Assembly: GCA_001600175.1 (NCBI GenBank)
Contig: BCJC01000003.1
Location: 186,001 to 250,000 of the forward strand
DNA: 64,000 nucleotides
From: Erythrobasidium yunnanense
Lineage: Eukaryota; Basidiomycota; Cystobasidiomycetes; Erythrobasidiales; Erythrobasidiaceae
Reading direction: 5' to 3'
The notes under the pieces are model-generated. The model saw only the letters and a program-made list of their open reading frames with translations, was not told where the DNA came from and ran no database searches. Shown here piece by piece: positions 34,942 to 46,842 of the stretch (positions are counted from its first letter, which is position 1; each line of letters begins with the position of its first letter). The position numbers and the translations under genes are program-made.

Positions 34942-36519
34942 ATGGCTATCGAGAACGGAAGCGGTCCCAAGGTGCTGGACTTTACTGTCTTAGGCATGAA
35001 CAGCGGTACGAGCATGGTGAGTTCAGTCTACTTCGGAGATGCTCTATGGTCTGAAACAGCGCTTTACTTCTCAGGACGGGATTGATTGCACTCTTTGTCA
35101 CTTCTGGCAAGAATCGCCTGACGCTGCGATGAACATGGAACTTATGGCTGTATGTCCGAAGACCTCGCAGCTATGCCTGTTCTTAGCCAATCGCTGATTC
35201 AATGCTATCTGTCGAAAATAGTATGGCGAAATTCCACTAGAGCAAACCATTAAGAAGCGCGTCTTGAAGATGATTTTGGAAAATAAGACAACCCCAGAAG
35301 AGCTGTCAGAAGTCAATGTCATCCTTGGCGAAGCGTTTGCAGCAGCTGCCATCGAGTTTTGCCAAGAGCACTCGGTGCCCACGTCCTCGGTCGATGCCAT
35401 CGCGTCCCATGGACAGACCATCTGGCTTCTCTCCATGCCGGAGGAAGGCCAAGTCAAGTCCGCCCTCACCTTTGCCGAAGGCTGCTTCATTGCTGCTCGG
35501 ACGGGAGTGACGACTATCACCGACTTCCGAATCAGCGACCAGGCTGCAGGACGCCAAGGTGCTCCTCTGATCGGCTTCTTCGATGCACTTCTCCTTCATC
35601 ACCCGACCAAGCTCCGTGGCTGCCAGAACATAGGTGGAATCGCCAATATCTGCTTCATCGGGCCGGATAAGAATGGCGAACTTGATCAGGAGTCGTACTA
35701 CGATTTCGATACTGGCCCGGGAAACGTCTTCATCGATGCAGTTGTCCGCCATTACACCGATGGAAAGCAGGAATACGACAAGGACGGTGCTATGGGGAAG
35801 CGAGGAAAGGTGGACCAAGAGCTGGTCGATGAGTTCTTAACTTTCTCATACTTCGGTCTTGATCCGCCGAAAACGTAAGCGAGCCTGCTTTAATGCTTTA
35901 AGGTTATTTGCTGACAGATTCCATCCGTGTCGTTAGAACTGGTCGAGAAGTTTTCCGAGACACCCTGGCGTTCGATTTGATCCGGAAAGCCGAGGCCAAA
36001 GGGCACAGCCAGGACGATGTCGTCGCGACAGTTACGCGCATCACCGCGCAGGCTATCGTGGACCACTATAGACGCTATGCTCCAGCTGGGCGGACCATGG
36101 ACGAGCTGTTCATGTGCGGCGGTGGAGCATACAACCCGAATATAACCGAATACATCCAAGCCAACTTCCCCGATAGTGAGTACAGAACCTCCATACTTGT
36201 GCTTGATGGAAGTGAACTGACAGCATGGTCCGATTCAGCTAAGATCATGATGCTGGATGAAGCTGGTGTGCCGGCAGGAGCGAAGGAAGCTATCACCTTC
36301 GCCTGGCAAGGCATGGAAGCTCTTGTCGGGCGCTCGATACCCGTGCCGAACCGTATTGAGACTAGAGCGCCGTATGTCTTGGGTAAGATTTCGCCTGGTA
36401 AGAACTATCGCTCGGTCATGTCGCGTGGAATGGCTTTTGCGGCAGGAGAAAACGAACTGCCTTGGGTTACGGAGCTAAAGCTATGGAAGAAGGGCAAGCT
36501 GGTCAACAATAAGTGGTGA
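34942..36519 (+). CDS. Levoglucosan kinase-like sugar kinase (AnmK family)
   Basis: Member of the anhydro-N-acetylmuramic acid kinase family. Fungal members include levoglucosan kinase of Lipomyces starkeyi, which cleaves and phosphorylates 1,6-anhydroglucose to glucose 6-phosphate. From memory the match to that enzyme is close throughout. Visible blocks are [20 protein letters not shown] (ATP loop), [40 protein letters not shown] (with the catalytic Asp region), [57 protein letters not shown] and [20 protein letters not shown]. Introns lie at about 35016-35072, 35149-35219, 35876-35935 and 36176-36238; the last is 63 nt without stops. Levoglucosan rather than a peptidoglycan sugar is inferred, as the fungal sequence resembles the fungal enzyme and fungi lack peptidoglycan. 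Confidence 0.85.
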
Positions 36520-36949
36520 TGTTGTTTAGGTCTGCTTTCGGTAATCTCTGTGGGATTGTCGGTTGTCTGATTTTGTCGGCCCGTGGTTGCCACAATCTGG
36601 CTGCTTGCGTTCACTACATCGCAAGCGGTTGACACTTGCAAAAAAGGCTTGTGTGCACGATACCTGATGCGCTTGCGGGCCAAGCGCGAGGCTTCCGGAT
36701 GTCAGCGGCAAGCGAGCGGCAGGGCTGAAGGGGCGACGGCGACCCTCATACCAGCCGACACTGAGATCGAAGGGAAGCGTACTTGAGCCTGCTGCTCATA
36801 GGGCTCCGTTTCCTTGCCATTGGGGCAGCTTCCGCCTGAAGCTGAAGGCAAGGGTCAGCCAATTCTTGTTGGAATGTCTTCATACTACCCACCGCAAGCG
36901 AAGCACTCCGCTCTTTCCCATTTCTACACCATCTACACTACCAGTCAAT
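36520..36949. other. Intergenic, no gene seen
   Basis: About 430 bp between the kinase stop and the small secreted-peptide start. No motif, only short open frames on both strands. Presumably a terminator followed by a promoter. Confidence 0.45.
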
Positions 36950-37267
36950 ATGAAAGCCGGTCTTTTCATCGTCGCTGCAGCCACCCTGCTCACCACCACG
37001 AACGTCGGAGCTGTCAACCTTGCTCGAGATGCCGACATGATCCATCCAGTTCCTGAGCACGGCAAGAGAGGAGCCGATCATGGAGTTGAAGTACCAAGCA
37101 TGGTGGGCCCTAGCAGAAGCGTCACTCGAAGTACGCCGTGACTGATGCCGCCTTGCTTGATGCAGGATCCGCCATACCAGATGAGGCAGAAGCGAGACGA
37201 TGACAATGGTAACGCAGGTAATGGAGGAACTGCTAGATTCAACTTTGGCAGGTGCACTGTTTCTTAG
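36950..37267 (+). CDS. Small secreted peptide precursor, Kex2-type sites
   Basis: About 85-residue predicted precursor, no family recognised. ATG at 36950 opens a strong signal peptide (MKAGLFIVAAATLLTTTNVGA). The rest is short and divided by basic pairs: a KR site in PVPEHGKRGADHG and another in YQMRQKRDDDNGN, then NGGTARFNFGRCTVS to the stop at 37265-37267. The second exon starts at 37166 after a good TGATGCAG acceptor. The donor is uncertain: GTCACT at 37120 (phase 0) gives this tail; GTACGC at 37130 gives instead a short tail ending PDEAEARR. The Lys-Arg sites suggest Kex2 processing into peptides. The final CTVS resembles a CaaX box, but a signal peptide speaks against prenylation. Confidence 0.5.
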
Positions 37268-37705
37268 GTGATTCTTTTATGTTCGGGCCCGCTGCCAGCT
37301 AGTCCTTGCAGCCAGTTGTCTCGAGTAGGCCTGGCTCGTATAGTGTAATCAACTCTCGCCGCAATCGTCTTGACGTCACAATCACTGTAGGAGTCTCCTT
37401 GACGAGCGTTTGCATGTCTATATCATGATATCTTGCAGTCGACGCGGCCCAAGCTTCCTACGTAAAGACATGGGAGAATGTCGGCAGACAGTACTCGAGT
37501 AGCCTTCAGCTCATAGTACTGTTTCGTGGCAGGAGTCCTGTCGGAACTCGCGCGTTTCCATAGGCGGATATTGAGTTAGGTCTATTCGAACCGGTCGACA
37601 TCGAGGAAGCTGACTTATTGCTTGACTTCAGTTTGACAGTGGTCCTCTTGAATGATTATCAAAGCAACATCGTTAGCTTAAGGGAGGAATCAGTATTGTA
37701 TCGCC
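37268..37705. other. Intergenic, promoter of the TBC gene
   Basis: About 440 bp without a recognisable gene. Contains TATAGTG- and TTGTATCG-like A/T words close to the ATG at 37706. Nothing else noted. Confidence 0.45.
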
Positions 37706-40342
37706 ATGTCGGAAGAGGGAGAACCAGCAGCAGCGACGCTCGCAAAAGACGCGAAATCCAGCGATCAGGATGGCCCATCAAGCGAGGATCACCTAGCGAA
37801 ACAAGACAGTACAGATGCAGAAACGTTTGAAGACGCTATCGATGGCCAGAGCTCGCAAGCGGAAGCGGACCTGGAAGTTGCCAGCCAACGCGATGAAGCC
37901 CAAAGCAGCACACTTTCTGATCCAAGCGGGCTTGAGAAGCAGCAAGAGACATCGCAGAACATGCTGCTGACACCTCTCGACAAGGATGGAGCTGCTGAAG
38001 GAGACGAAACAACGCGCTCGAGCTATGCCTCGACTACGACAACCGCGATCGATGGTGCTTCGCTGCTAGCATCAGCTACGGATGGCAGCAGCAGCAGGAA
38101 CACAAGTGTCGCAAGCTCTGACTCGTTCAAGGAGATACCAACCGAGGAGAACGATTCTCAGAATAGCAGCAAGACATCTGCTGGGCCAGCGACTATAGAC
38201 AACGACAGCAAGCGCTTCTCACTACCGTCACCGGAGACTCCTACACTTGCACAGCATTCGCGCTCCCAGATCTCCGCCTCTCCCGAACCTTACCAGAATG
38301 GTCAAGACGCGCGCTGGCGAGATTCTGTAGCGGACGGCACGTCTGTATCACGGCTTGATAGCGTGGTACTTACGGAGTCAAGCATACCACCTTCACCCGC
38401 TTCATCTGGGAGCTATCGCGACAGTATCCCGAAGATCAACAGCCTGACGGTCAACGATAGGGACGATGATGAGGCTCCCGAAGCGGGTCCATCTACTCCA
38501 CGACTTTCTACACATACGCATAGACGAGAAAGCGATGAAGCCTTACGACCCTTATCCAGCTTATCTACGTCCTCCGTGACATGCCAAAGCAGTACATACG
38601 GTCTCTTCCGCCAACGTGTACAGTCGCAAATGTCAGAACTAGATGATGACCCCACTGCGAAGCGGAAGAGTGTGATAGGGAAACAAGATCTGCAAGCTAG
38701 CTTTGAGCGGATGAAAGAAGAGGCGGATCAGGAAGGCAATGGCGAAGAAGGGTTGCAGGATGGAGATGTGGCGGAAGATGCGGGTAGTAGTCGGCAGCCT
38801 GTAATCGATTGGGATTTCTGGGGAGACGTGATGGCAGATTACGAGTTGATGGCTAAGACAAGGCGTGCGTGATATTCCCTTCAATCTGAAATTATAGGAT
38901 AGCATCGGCTAGCACTAACGCGTATTTGCCTTCTATGCAGCGAAAGAGCTATCAAGAGCGATACAAAATGGAATACCGCCAGCACTTCGCGGAATGATGT
39001 GGCAGTTAATGTCAGCTTCTAAAGACGTCGAACTGGAAGCTATCTATTCAGCACTGATGAAGAAGCCTTCACCGCATGAGAAGGCTATAATAAGAGACCT
39101 CAATCGGACGTTCCCTTCGCATCAATATTTTCACGATGGAGCTGGAGTCGGACAAGGGAATCTACTAAATGTCATGAAGGCATATAGTCTGTACGACCCT
39201 GAAGTGGGCTATTGCCAAGGCATGGCGTTTGTCGTTGGGCCACTTTTGCTCAACGTGAGTACCTCCATACAGGTTGCCCAAGCGATCATAGCTTACTTGT
39301 GCCCACGAAGATGCCCGATGAAGAAGCCTTTTGTGTTCTTGTGCGGCTCATGAAGTCGTACGATCTACGAGCACAATATATACCAGACATGCCAGGTCTT
39401 CAACTCCGTCTGTTCCAGCTAGATCGGCTTCTCGAAGAATTACTTCCAGCAGTATTCATGCATCTCTTACGGCAAGGCATCAAATCGTCCATGTACGCCT
39501 CGCAATGGTTCATGACGCTCTTGGCATATCGGTTTCCACTGGAACTCGTCTGCTCAGTCTTCGATCTCATCTTTGCGGAAGGAGTGGAGGCTATCTTCAG
39601 ATTTGTACTGGCATTGATGAAGAAGAACGAGCAGAGGATGCTGGAACTAGATTTCGAGCAATTACTGGAATTCTTGAAGACGGGCCTTTTCGAGCATTAC
39701 AAGGTAAGTCTGATGTTGCCCCTCTTTGGTGCTGAGAAAAGCTGAACAGTATTGGCAAAACAGCTCGATCTGCAATCAGAAGCATCCGAGCAGGCTGAAG
39801 AAGGGTATTCATCGCATGCTTTCGTGCGCGAAGCTTTACAAGTCAAGATTACTCCGATGATGTGAGTCATTCCTTACTGCGTTACCATTGTCTGAAGGAT
39901 ACTAATATGTCTTACGAAGGCTCGATCAATTCGCTGCTGAATGGACAGAGATGTGTAGGCAGCAGAACGCATCCTCCGAAGAAGTCGAGCAACTACGGCG
40001 GATAAACAAGACGCTCTCGAATCAAGTCCGGCAGCTAGAAGCGTCTCTTTCGCAGATCAATCAGGAGCATTGCGAGTTGGTTAAACAGGTCGTTGCTACG
40101 AGGTTGGAAAAGGAAGAGCTGGAGGACGAACTTGTGCGGACGAAGATGCTCTTGGCGCAGGAGTCGCTGGTGAGTTCTGTTCTTTCATATTGCGCATAGC
40201 GCGATACTGACATATCTCATGGTAGCTGCGGGAAGAAGGCAGAGGCTCGCGAGGATCTTTGGCATCGTTCAGCAGCTATGCCGGCCCATTCACGCCCGAA
40301 ATTGCTACGCCTGATCGACGTACATCCCGAGGTAGCAAATGA
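37706..40342 (+). CDS. TBC-domain Rab GTPase-activating protein (Gyp5/EVI5-like)
   Basis: Accelerates GTP hydrolysis on Rab GTPases, most likely in ER-Golgi or exocytic traffic. The first 390 residues are Ser/Thr/Asp-rich and probably disordered, with many candidate phosphosites. The TBC domain begins PVIDWDFWGDVMADYELMAK and, after an intron at 38865-38940, KELSRAIQNGIPPALRGMMW. The catalytic arginine finger is in IIRDLNRTFPSHQYF (IxxDxxR), and the glutamine finger in VGYCQGMAFVVGPLL (YCQGM). YASQWFMTLLAYRFPLELV and VFDLIFAEGVEAIFRFVLAL complete it. A C-terminal coiled coil follows (VEQLRRINKTLSNQVRQLEA onward), as in Gyp5/EVI5 proteins. It ends TPDRRTSRGSK. Six or seven exons. The architecture supports the Gyp5 group rather than other TBC classes. 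Confidence 0.88.
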
Positions 40343-40450
40343 AACCAAATCTCAAGTCACAGCTTGGGCAGTCATGCAATTTGCTTGTATTTCATGGAAT
40401 GCTAGCATCGAAGTGCACCGATTTTATTACAGGCGATGCGTATAATGCAA

Positions 40451-42743
40451 TTATCGTACCCTGACGAGTCTATATGAGGAGATAAAGCTGAAGAGCCACC
40501 CGAACTGCCTCACAGCCACAGCCAAAGCGATTGCAAGCATCGAATATTTGGCAAGCGTCTGTCCGATCCCGCCTGTCCCAAAAAAAGAAGCTGGCTTCCC
40601 AGGGCGTGCAAAGTCGATGCTTCTGCCCATCCTGCGGAACATGGCGACTTTCTGATCTGTATGTGGGAAATACCGGACCGCTAGAACGAGCTCGGTCCTG
40701 TCAGACGATACAAACAGTATTAGGAAGGCTCCCTGAGTCGAAAATAGTGGTCTGACGCACCAGAAGGGGTTCTTGAGGAACGATCGCTCGTGGGTAAAAG
40801 CATCGAAAGACTTCTTACCGTGATAGCTCCCTTGGCCTGCGGACAGTCGAGATTCAGCCGGGATCGTATCCGTATCCATTCAATCAGTGTCGTCACATAC
40901 CTGATTCTCCTACACCTCCGAAAGGAAGCACGCTGACATTATGATGCAGCATCAAGTCATTCTGCAACAAAGCACCCGATCTCGTCTTTTCGCGGACCAG
41001 ATCTACGAAAGCTTTATTCTGGCTGAAGACGATAATGGACAGCGGAGTCTTATCTTGTAGTTGCTTGAGCCCGTCCGAGATAGAATTGACAGCTACGACC
41101 GGTAGGATTGGACCGAAGATCTCACTTAAACGAGAGAAGTAGGAGAGAAGTCAGTCTATACAGTGTAGATTTAATCAATCCGAGCCGAGGATCTGACGTA
41201 CTCTTGCATAAGCTCGTCATCCCAGCTCACATCCTTCACGACCGTAACATCGAGCAACTCATCCCCTTCCGCTTTATTACCTCCCACTTCTACTTTACCC
41301 TGACTCTTCAACAAGGCACCGTTCAAGCGCTTGTAGTGGTTGCCATTCACGATTTTGGCAATATCGCCTTTTTTGATGCCATTTGAGGAGAACGAGCTGT
41401 GGTGTTCCTTCTTGATGGCTTGTAAGAGGTCGGCTTCTCGCGATTTGGTCACCATCACGAAATCAGGTGCGATGCATGCTGTTTATCCGACATGTGCGTC
41501 AGCATGTACTGTCGTTCTTTGTTATCGCATAAGCAGACTCACTTTGTCCCGCATTAGCACGCTAGACGAGAATGATCAGCTTATGCTATCTTCGAAATAG
41601 AAATGAGCACCTGGCTTACTTTTGCCCACAGGAGCCGCTTAGCAACGACACTGAAGTCCTTGAGATCTGGATCGATGATGACGGGAGACTTGCCGCCAAG
41701 CTGTTTATTCGGAGGCACAGATCGCAAAGATGGATTCGAATTGGTTACGCATAACCGGACAATCTCAGTGAGAAACGACTAACCTCGAGAGTTGTCGTTG
41801 TCAGCGTCTTTGCAGCTGCTGCAGCTACTATCCGTGCGATCTTTGAGCTGACCATGCCGATTGTGGATAAGTCGTTCCATCTGGGTCATATTCGAAGAAG
41901 AGGGTAAACTCACTTTCCAGTATAGAAGATGCTGCAGGAACATATGTCAGTTCCTGCTGAAGTATCCGCAGGAAGCTCGATCGGGCTTACTGTCCCCATG
42001 ATTCTTTTAGTAGTCTAGTAGTTACATTCGCTTCGCCTAGAGCTACTGCATAAGCTGACGTATCTAGATATCGAGGAATGAGTTTCGCCAGGAGCGAAGA
42101 GACGTTGGGCGTGACTTCCGACAGCTTCAGCACGGCTGGGCAGCTGTCCATAGGATGCATCAACCATCCAGTTCTAACGAGTGTCCAAGTATTAAGAACA
42201 CACCCTGCACTTATTGCTCCCACTAGCGGGCTCAATGACAAGACGACCGGATAATTCCACGTCCCAATAATGAGTGCAGGTCCTTTCGGTTCTTTATAAA
42301 TGATAGTCGTCAAGAATCGCAGTGCAAGTTCTGGTTTGACATGCTCTGGTCGTGCCCAGCTTTCGATGCTTTCTACAGCTTCGAGGATCTCGTTCATCAG
42401 GCCTGTGAGCTCCATCTGTCATTGTCATAGACTACGTTAGGAAGGTGTGGAAGAAGGAGGAAGGAGCTGGCGTACAATGCATGTCTCGTTATGCGTCCGG
42501 CCCAGATCGAGCCGGATGGCCTCTGTCGGTGTTCACTTCAGCACGTCTTTGTGTTTCCCTAGAGGAGGAGAGCTCTGTCTATTCACCGCTGAGATCGTAT
42601 TCATTGTCCTTGACGAGGTACGCGAGATGCTTCAACTGATCTTTCCGCCATTTTACAGATTGTGTCTTTCCAGAGTAGAAAGTCTTGAGTAGTCTATCGT
42701 GCAAAGAAGGTAGTTGGTCCAGAGACGTGTAGAGGTTGGCCAT
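40451..42743 (-). CDS. HFD1: Fatty aldehyde dehydrogenase, membrane-anchored
   Basis: NAD-dependent class 3 aldehyde dehydrogenase that oxidises long-chain aldehydes such as hexadecenal, and in yeast also a ubiquinone precursor. The start MANLYTSLDQLPSLHDRLLK matches the family. KEPKGPALIIGTWNYPVVLS is the NAD-binding entry, HIFYTGKSKIARIVAAAAAK the next block, and TLELGGKSPVIIDPDLKDFS contains the general base Glu. NAGQ-ACIAPDFVMV contains the catalytic Cys (split by an intron at about 41478-41541). EIFGPILPVV and LPFGGVGESG(M)GAYHGKKSFD follow. A hydrophobic C-terminal segment (YSMLAIALAVAVRQFGWLFS) is the expected membrane anchor. About nine exons. It is convergent with the TBC gene (about 108 bp between stops). 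Confidence 0.9.
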
Positions 42744-43888
42744 CGCTTTTGCGCCTCGTTTCTTGTTGGATGCAAGCTCGTGAAGTATGTACGCAGTGAC
42801 TTCTGCTTTTCTCAGAAGAGCAGAGAGAAAGGTGCGCTGGCCTGTGCAAAACCAGCAGCAGTAATTCGGTAGGAAGAGAAACAAGCCAAGGGAAAACGCG
42901 GATTCGCCGACAATATTGTGACCGAAAGTCGGAAGTATCCAAAGACGCCTCGTTTCTAACGCTCGCCAAGCTACTCATACAAGCATTTTCATATGACCGC
43001 ACGCGTCTGCTTGTTAGCGCAGCAAGAAGACTCGGTGTATACCGTCAAGTCCCTACGATGCCGGACTGGTTCCGGCTATGCGACTGGCTCTGGCAGCTGC
43101 ATTTTTGCAGAGACAGCCTTCATTGTGCTGTGCGCTATCATCACTTTCAGATATACTGACAGAACAGCGAGCATGAGGCGTCTTGCGGTGGTCGGATCGC
43201 TTCATTTGCATCCAGCAGCTTGCTGCTTGTGTCACGAAGGTAGCTCGCGCTCCGCAATCCTTTCACATTGACTCGTCCATGCTATTGCAGCAGTTCCACC
43301 AGCAGCTCTGTCGTTGTGAGACTCAGCGTTGATGTGTGCTCTGTCTGGCATCGCAAAGCACCTTTGACCGGGCTTTCGGCCCCGTCTCGCGTCTCAAGTC
43401 TTTCATGACTTGCTGCTGTAGCTTGTACTGCTTGCGAGAAGAAGTTGTGCGGAAGGCAGACGGAGCTGTGTTGATGTTTCCAGTTGCTGAGCCTAGGACC
43501 CAGCATCAGATACGGTCCGTAAGAGCAGGGAAAGAGGATTGTCTTGCTAACCGTCATTTGCATCTTGCTTCACATATAAGTCGAGCTTGCTTCTATCGTC
43601 AAGGTCTTGGGCGGCAGTGGTCATGTCAAGAAGCCATCATAATGAGCTCGTTCGAAAACGCCTGTATCGCCGCGGTTGAGGAGGATACGAGCTGGCCATT
43701 TGGATCAGAATGTTGTATGTATCTATATATCGATAGCAGCTGTATCCTTCTTGAGCTACAATATTCGTTGCTGTTTGAGCCGAAAGAACTCTGTAGAATC
43801 ATCGAGATTCACAGAGTGGCCAGCCAGGACAAGGCATCATCAAAGATTTTAGACCTTTCCTCTACACAAACCATCCCATATCTTTACC
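42744..43888. other. Long divergent promoter region between HFD1 and SSC1
   Basis: About 1.1 kb between two head-to-head genes. A 249-codon open frame (43336-44085) crosses the SSC1 start in another frame; it starts without an ATG and has no motif, so I treat it as chance. I did not find a clear perfect heat-shock element (three alternating GAA/TTC units). The CT-rich block shortly before 43889 is a usual fungal leader. Confidence 0.45.
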
Positions 43889-46339
43889 ATGCTTTCCGCT
43901 GCTGCACGATCTGTCAGAGCATCAAGGCTGCACGCCGTAAAGCCAGTACGACAGGTAAGCCCACCCTTGCAAAAAATGTCGAAAAAGCAGCCATCCAGGA
44001 CAGTCGCAAGAAAGCAGTCCCACCGCTTCCATACGACGCTTCTGAGACGCTGGATGTGCTCTGCGACGGAGGAAAGAGCCCTTGACTGACTGGCTTCTTT
44101 CTCTGTGCATAAAAGCTACGATGGGCGTCGACTGAGGGCAAGATCACTGGCCCAGTATGCGGTATCGATCTCGGTACTACCAACTCCTGTGTCTCCGTGA
44201 TGGTGAGGAAGCTTCTGCTCTTTGGGTTTGCGATGTTACCGTATGCATGGCTGACCTGCCGAAAATCTTTGATTCTCTCGACATACAGGAAGGCAAGAAC
44301 CCTCGTGTACTCGAGAACGCTGAAGGTGCACGAACAACACCTTCTGTAGTTGCATTCACCAAAGACGGCGACCGCGTATGTCTTTACCTCTTCTTTCCCT
44401 AAGATCTAATCTGACTGTCTCAAATCCGCCACCTTTACCCTCTCCCTGTACTAACCTTCTATCTACCTTCTCTCATTTTCATGTTTACAGCTCATCGGAC
44501 AGCCAGCAAAGCGTCAAGCAGTCGTCAACCCGGAAAACACCTTCTTTGCAACAAAGCGTCTTATCGGACGAAAGTTCTCAGACGCAGAGGTGCAGAAGGA
44601 CATCAACCAGGTGCCATACAAGATCATCAAGCACACCAACGGTGATGCGTGGTTGGAGGCTCGTGGAAAGACATACTCTGCTCAGCAGATCGGTGCCGTG
44701 GGTCTTATCTTGCTTGACTATGTTCATATGGGAGCATGAGCTGACAAGTAAGGTTGTATTCTCGCAGTTCGTCGTTCAGAAGATGAAGGAGACTGCTGAA
44801 GCCTACCTCGGCCGACCCGTCAAGCACGCCGTCATCACTGTCCCAGCCTACTTCAACGATTCTCAGCGTCAAGCTACTCGAGACGCCGGTGTGATTGCGG
44901 GACTTGATGTCCGTCGTGTCATCAACGAGCCCACCGCCGCTGCTCTCGCCTACGGTCTCGACCGCTCCGACTCTCGTGTCATCGCCGTCTACGATCTCGG
45001 TGGTGGTACCTTTGATGTGTCCATCCTCGAAATGAGCAAGGGCGTCTTTGAAGTCAAGTCTACGAATGGTGATACTCATCTCGGAGGAGAAGATTTCGAT
45101 ATCGTACTTGTCAACCACATCGTTGACGAGTTCAAGAAAGAGTCCGGCATGGATGTGTCGAAGGACAGAATGGCTATTCAGCGTATCCGAGAAGCAGCAG
45201 AGAAGGCAAAGATCGAATTGTCCTCCACCGCTCAGACTGAGATCTCTCTGCCGTTCATCACTGCCGATGCATCTGGACCAAAGCATATCAACATGAAGCT
45301 TGGCCGCGCAAAATTCGAGCAGCTCGTAGGACCCCTTATTACACGCACAGTTGACCCATGCAAGAAGGCCATCTCCGATGCTGGCGTCAAGGTTTCCGAG
45401 ATTCAGGACATCATCCTCGTAGGAGGTATGACACGCATGCCCCGAGTCACCGAGACTGTAAAGTCCATCTTTGGCAAAGACCCTTCGAAGGGAGTCAACC
45501 CCGATGAGGCTGTCGCTGTTGGTGCTTCTATCCAAGGTGGTGTCCTCGCTGGATCAGTCACCGACGTCCTCCTCCTCGACGTCACTCCCCTCTCCCTCGG
45601 TATCGAGACCCTCGGAGGTGTCTTCACCCGCCTCATCAACCGAAACACCACTATTCCCACCAAGAAATCCCAGACATTCTCGACAGCCGCAGATGGACAG
45701 ACAGCCGTAGAGATCAAGGTATACCAAGGCGAGCGCGAGCTTGTACGGGATAACAAGATGCTCGGAAACTTCCAGCTTGTAGGAATCCCTCCTGCGCCTA
45801 AGGGTATTCCCCAGATCGAAGTCACATTCGATATCGACGCAGATGGTATCGTCAACGTATCCGCCAAGGACAGAGCGACCAACAAGGATCAGTCCATCAC
45901 CATCGCTGCTTCTTCAGGATTGAGCGATAAGGAGATTGAGAACATGATCTCAGAAGCGGAGAAGAATGCAGATGCAGACAAGGAGCGCAGGAACGTCATC
46001 GAGGCTTCCAACCAGGCAGACTCGGTGTGCGCAGAGACGGAGAAGGCCATGTCTGAGTTCAAGGAACAGATAGAGCCAGCGGAGAAGGAGAAGGTCGATA
46101 CACTCATCAAGGAGCTCAGGGAGATCGCAATGAAGGGACAGGCGGGAGACGAGTCGGTCAACTCGGAACAGATCAGAACAAAGATCAACGAGACGCAGAC
46201 GGCTTCCCTCGGATTCTTCCAGAAGGTATACGAGGCGAGAGCAAAGGCGAACTCGGGAGGTGCAGCACCCGCCGGTGATGGCCAGCCTGAACAGCCTGCT
46301 GCAGATGCAAATGCAGAGGGCGAGAAGAAGAAGGAGTAA
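43889..46339 (+). CDS. SSC1: Mitochondrial Hsp70
   Basis: Matrix chaperone and import motor (partners Tim44, Mge1). The presequence [20 protein letters not shown] is basic and amphipathic. An intron at about 43956-44115 leads to [20 protein letters not shown], the ATPase phosphate-1 loop [14 protein letters not shown]. Further introns at about 44203-44289, 44374-44490 and 44699-44766 precede [20 protein letters not shown]. The remaining protein is one long exon with [43 protein letters not shown], the linker [19 protein letters not shown], and the substrate-binding domain. The lid ends AEGEKKKE, a short acidic-basic tail. The substitution of Tim44-binding residues cannot be judged. Full length (about 655 residues) and complete. 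Confidence 0.95.
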
Positions 46340-46842
46340 ATGCTCCAGTCCACCTTCTTCCCTTGCATATCTATCCGCTCATCCAATCTAATCTACCCTT
46401 CCGATATACCTTCTTCATTCATCTTCTGCACTCGCAACACGGTATATACCACGCAAGCAGTTTCCAGCCTGACAAATGCACAAGAGCAAGCACTCCGACG
46501 CGATGCCCACCTGCAGCAAGGCAACTCGCAGCCTTGCCTTGCGTTCCGCGAGCTGAGCCGGGCTTCCTTCTCACACTGCATGCATGTGTGCGGTTATATC
46601 ACTCCTATCGTTTCTTCAGTATAGTCTGCGTAGCAGGGCATATCTCCCCCTTTCTATTCTATTCTCTCAACCCCACTCAATCATGTAATAACAGACTATG
46701 TAATGTATTAGAACCTAGAGCACCCCTCCCAAAAGCTGTCTTGATGATGAAGGCAATGGAAAGATGAAAGCGAAATCTACTTGGTATTGCTTGCTTGCTC
46801 TTGCTTATCACCTTACTTGATATCAGCTACTAAAGAACGATC
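46340..46842. other. Intergenic: SSC1 3' region
   Basis: About 500 bp of CT-rich noncoding DNA typical of a fungal 3' UTR, then a promoter segment. No gene; the open frames have no start context or motif. Confidence 0.45.

Noticed and set aside
34942-36519. Recent bacterial origin of the AnmK-family kinase
   Set aside because: The gene has several normal spliceosomal introns and resembles fungal levoglucosan kinase, so a recent transfer is not supported.
43336-44085. 249-codon open frame across the SSC1 promoter and first exon
   Set aside because: It has no ATG start, no recognisable motif, and overlaps the SSC1 presequence exon in a different frame.
44203-44289. Possible snoRNA in an SSC1 intron
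   Set aside because: No convincing paired C (RUGAUGA) and D (CUGA) boxes were found in the introns.
44705-45535. 276-codon open frame antisense to SSC1
   Set aside because: Long antisense frames are a well-known by-product of codon bias in Hsp70 genes. It has no motif and lies fully within the conserved sense exon.
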